From Scortum barcoo (lineage: Eukaryota > Chordata > Actinopteri > Centrarchiformes > Terapontidae), in the NCBI GenBank assembly GCA_023238725.1, contig CM041551.1:1206104-1270103 (forward strand): a stretch of 64,000 bases of DNA, written 5' to 3'. Numbering within the stretch: position 1 is the stretch's first letter; each line of letters begins with the position of its first letter. Shown in pieces: positions 60,911-64,000 of this stretch. The notes under the pieces were generated by a model. It had not been told where the DNA came from. It was given only the letters and a program-made list of their open reading frames with translations, and made no database searches. The position numbers were made by a program, and so were the translations under genes.

Positions 60911-62665
60911 TATCTACAAAAACAGTAGGTTCTTTGCACTGGTGTTCTGCCCTAAAGCTCACCCTCCCAGAAAGGGTGTGAGAACGTTAAGCAGTTGATG
61001 GTGGTTGGTGATCGATGGCTGTTGTCAGCAGGAGCACAGACACCCTCCCTATCTCTTCCCGCTCACTCAGTGCAGGATTAGCCACTGGATACATGGATTA
61101 TTAGACACAAAGTTGCAGATATACACATGCAAGTCTACACATACATACAAACACTGTGGTGTGGGCACATTGACACACACACCTCTGTCTCTCCTCTTTA
61201 ATCCGCTTCCCCCTCTCTGAAGATTCTGTACGTGTGTGTCTGTGTGTGAGGGCTGTTGGAGGGTGGTGTGAGAGTGTGTCAAGGGGGATTATGTGAATAT
61301 AGTTAAGATTTGATGTCAATAGAAATTCTTTCTAATTTTCTCTCTTGCCCTCAGAGCACATTTCAATGCTGACTTACGTACAATGGAAAACACAAAGGGG
61401 CTTGTCTCCATGCCCATAGAGTGCAAAGATTACTGTACATATTTGTAATCTACATATTATGCTATTGTGTTTTGCTAAAGGGCTCCTAAATGGTTTTTGT
61501 TAAGTAGATTAGTCTTTGTATGTGTGTGTGTGCTGCTTATACTGAATATTCATGCATTTGCACAATATTCATGTGCTTATGTGTGTACATTCTGCTGTGT
61601 GTGCTTATATAGGAAAAATAAAGAAAAAGTATAAAATCAGAAAGCTGAGACAATATGAGAAGTCATTTTAAGGGTACTGCTTTAATGTACTTTTAGCTAT
61701 AAGTATATAATATGATGTGTGTATAACGGATACCTGATGTATCCAGTGTTCTTTCAATGCTGTGCAGGTGATTAAAACTACTTAATACTAATGGTTCAGC
61801 AATATGTGAACATTTGAAATGAGGCCAAACTTCAAGTTGTCTAAAATACTGGTTGACTCTGACCAAATTTCTATGTAAAATAATTGAATCCAAATGCTTT
61901 AATGTAAATAATTATAATAATATAAACAAGATAAAAATATGACTTTGATGATCCTATTTTGGTTTATTATTTTTTAATAAGTATACCTGCAAAAGCTATA
62001 AGAAGTCAAAATTCTCTTAAGGTCAAACATATCTTTTTGTCTTTGTCTTGTGGCTTTACTTAAATGAGCAGTATGTAGGATTTAGTAGGATTGAGTGGTG
62101 AGGTTGCAGAATCCATCCGCTGAATACTTGTCCCCTCAACCCTTCTTTTCCAAGCATGTAAGAGAACACGCAGTGGCTGTCACTTCAGTGTAAATCACCT
62201 AAGGTCCTCTCTAGAACCACTGTATGGTTTGTCCATTCTGGGCCACTGTGTTTTATGCTCACAAAAACACAAACATTCATAGTGTCAGGTGATTATACAC
62301 TCATGAAAAAGACAATGTGAATATTATTTTACATTTCTGTCAATAAATCCCTCTAAATCAGACGCAGGCGCACTGCTTGTACAGTGTTAATGGGTGAACA
62401 GGGAGAGGATGATAAGTTGCTGCTCACACACACCTGTGTTCATGTGAAGGCTGACAGGAGCATAAAGACCACAGTTTAGAGGAAACACACTCACAGACAC
62501 CAGTTTCACCTCTTTAACTATTTAACATGCCTCCTGCTCAGAGCACATAATCTTATTAGTGAGGAGGAGGATAGAGAGAGGGATTCAAGAAGTGATGAGA
62601 GTCTCACCCTGACTTAAGATCAGGAAACAGGAAACTAACCAGAGTCCTCAAGTCACAAGGAATGA
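60911..62665. other. No gene recognised; GT-rich patches
   Basis: GTGTGTCTGTGTGTGAG near 61233-61249 and shorter GT runs at 61520-61532. Nothing else was found. Confidence 0.45.
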
Positions 62666-62971
62666 GCATTTACCACAAACCATTTAACACCCAGAGATCT
62701 CTGTTGCAACACCTTAAAGACTGGACCCCCCAGAGAGGAGGGTGGTGTGAGACATCATCAGGACATCACACGTGACATCACACGTGACGGCTGTGGGAAA
62801 CACTACATCTGTGAAACAGCAAGTGCCCTGGCAAAGAGACTGAACAAACAGCAGAAACATCAGCTGTCTGTGAACACCAGATCAAACCCCAGAAAGATCA
62901 AACCACTGCCAGGAGACCTGCATCTGCTGAGGGAGGCAACAGAAAAGCTTCAGAAACATTTGGTGAGTTAG
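62666..62971 (+). CDS. Unidentified open frame, possible exon
   Basis: A 101-codon open frame runs to a TAG at 62969-62971. It includes CGKHYICETASALAKRLNKQ and LPGDLHLLREATEKLQKHL, a lysine-rich, helix-prone product with no family I can name. The sequence CATTTGGTGAGTTAG near the end contains a strong GTGAGT splice donor, so it could be an exon ending at about 62961 rather than a stand-alone gene. A direct repeat GACATCACACGTGACATCAC lies in it. Its composition is less AT-rich than the flanks. It could equally be part of an unrecognised repeat. No start codon is convincing. Confidence 0.2.
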   Translation, partial: AFTTNHLTPRDLCCNTLKTGPPREEGGVRHHQDITRDITRDGCGKHYICETASALAKRLNKQQKHQLSVNTRSNPRKIKPLPGDLHLLREATEKLQKHLVS

Positions 62972-64000
62972 ATCTCGTGTTAAGAAGCTACATACATACT
63001 GTAGTCTTCTTCTCTGTGTGGTTAATTCATCTTCATCAGCGTGTCAACTGTTACAGCTGAGGAATGTGTTCTCATTGAGATGCACCCTTGTTCTCACATT
63101 TCTTCTCACATTTTGCTGTGGGTTTTTTGCACAAATTGACCAGTCTTCCTGAAACTTTTAGTACAGCAGGCTGGGGATCAACAAAGTTTGCCCTGTATTA
63201 TATAACTGATACAACAAATCTAAATATTTCTTATTCCGCTACAAATATTTTAGCTGCACTAAAAAAATACGAAGCACATTTAAATCCCAATGAAAATGTT
63301 ATCAACTTCTTAATAACAACAACTACTAACAACTTGATACATGTGCATGTTGTCACAGTGTGGACAGCTCCTGATGCTGAAATCAGGTGTAATAAACTTA
63401 ATAAGAATTAAGAAAAAGAATAAATAATTCTTCAGTATTTCCACCAGGTAAGCAGAATCTCCACAGTTAAAAATCTACTGGATGTTTATGTTTAGTTATA
63501 ACTTGTTTAAGACAAGGAAAGGGGGATTTATTAAAATAAGGAGAGTAGAAATAAGATTAAAAACAAGATAAGTAATGTGTGTGTGCGTGTGTGTATCTTG
63601 GGTATGATGGGGCAGTAGATCCATTTAGAAATAGTCATGTTTAACATAAAGGTGGGGGCTGGAGCAAATCAGTGGGCCTAATAGTTCATATTAATCACAG
63701 TTATTTTAGATGAAATTTCATAAATCTTACATGACAAGCTAATCTTTGAGTTCCACTCGATGAGGGAATTCTCCCCCAAGCTGTGAATGGCTAAGCAGCT
63801 AATACAGACCATATGGCACATTTGCAGTTTGTGCACTAAATCATACTGTTTATGGTTAAGGTTAAAAGGGGTAAAAAGGCTGCTAAATGGAATATCCAGA
63901 TGTAATAACATTTATTTGTGTAGTTCATGGGGTTTAAAAAATGAACCTGTAATGTTCTGAGTTCTCCCTTTCAACTTCAGCCCCTTTTACTTTAATGTCA
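62972..64000. other. AT-rich DNA, nothing recognised
   Basis: The open frame 63088-63411 has no motif. A GT patch lies at about 63576-63594. Confidence 0.45.

Noticed and set aside
60607..60981. 124-codon frame with poly-Asn
   Set aside because: The Asn run is the AAC/AAT tract; the start of the frame matches no family and sits in a probable repeat.

Overview
The window looks like teleost fish nuclear DNA, probably a gene desert or a very long intron. I find no intact host protein gene, no rRNA and no convincing tRNA. What can be recognised is mobile DNA typical of fish: a chromodomain Ty3/gypsy (chromovirus) element, a Tc1/mariner DD34E element, a MITE with GGCGCTTTTCC ends, and many pieces of L2/Rex1-like, L1-like and GATG-tailed LINEs. 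Microsatellites (TA, TAA, GATA, CA/GT) are dense and the background is AT-rich.

Layout. 1-8.8 kb is mostly unannotated, with one antisense LINE piece near 3.5 kb. 8.8-11 kb holds TA/GA tracts, a roughly 320-bp direct duplication with an internal 24-bp VNTR, a (GATG)-tailed retroposon end and the first copy of an unclassified repeat. 12.4-17.4 kb is a full-length but dead chromovirus with perfect CTCTG target duplications. 19-24 kb has a long TAA tract, a second copy of the unclassified repeat and a mosaic of LINE pieces on both strands. 25.9-32.7 kb has four L2/Rex1-like LINE remnants, with a stretch of possible conserved noncoding DNA near 29.5-30.2 kb. 34.2-35.8 kb is a decayed Tc1-like transposon. 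38.1-38.5 kb is a MITE with a perfect 20-bp palindrome. 40.5-43.8 kb holds endonuclease domains of two different LINE classes. 44.6-48.35 kb is bracketed by inverted copies of one repeat. A solo LTR with GGGAA target duplications lies at 48.9-49.4 kb. 49.5-64 kb is sparse: CA/GT tracts, a possible conserved block near 55.4-55.9 kb, LINE pieces at 56.6-57.3 and 59.3-59.6 kb, an AAC/AAT-tailed repeat near 60.9 kb and one unexplained 101-codon open frame ending in a splice-donor-like sequence.

The genes do not form a working pathway. Every transposon ORF seen carries stops, frameshifts or deletions. The window is best read as a record of insertions, nested insertions and slippage. The most interesting unexplained items are the unclassified repeat family (10.5, 20.0, 44.6, 46.3 and 48.2 kb) and the candidate conserved noncoding blocks. 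I did not find a new functional system. Family names rest on recognised protein motifs, not on database searches.
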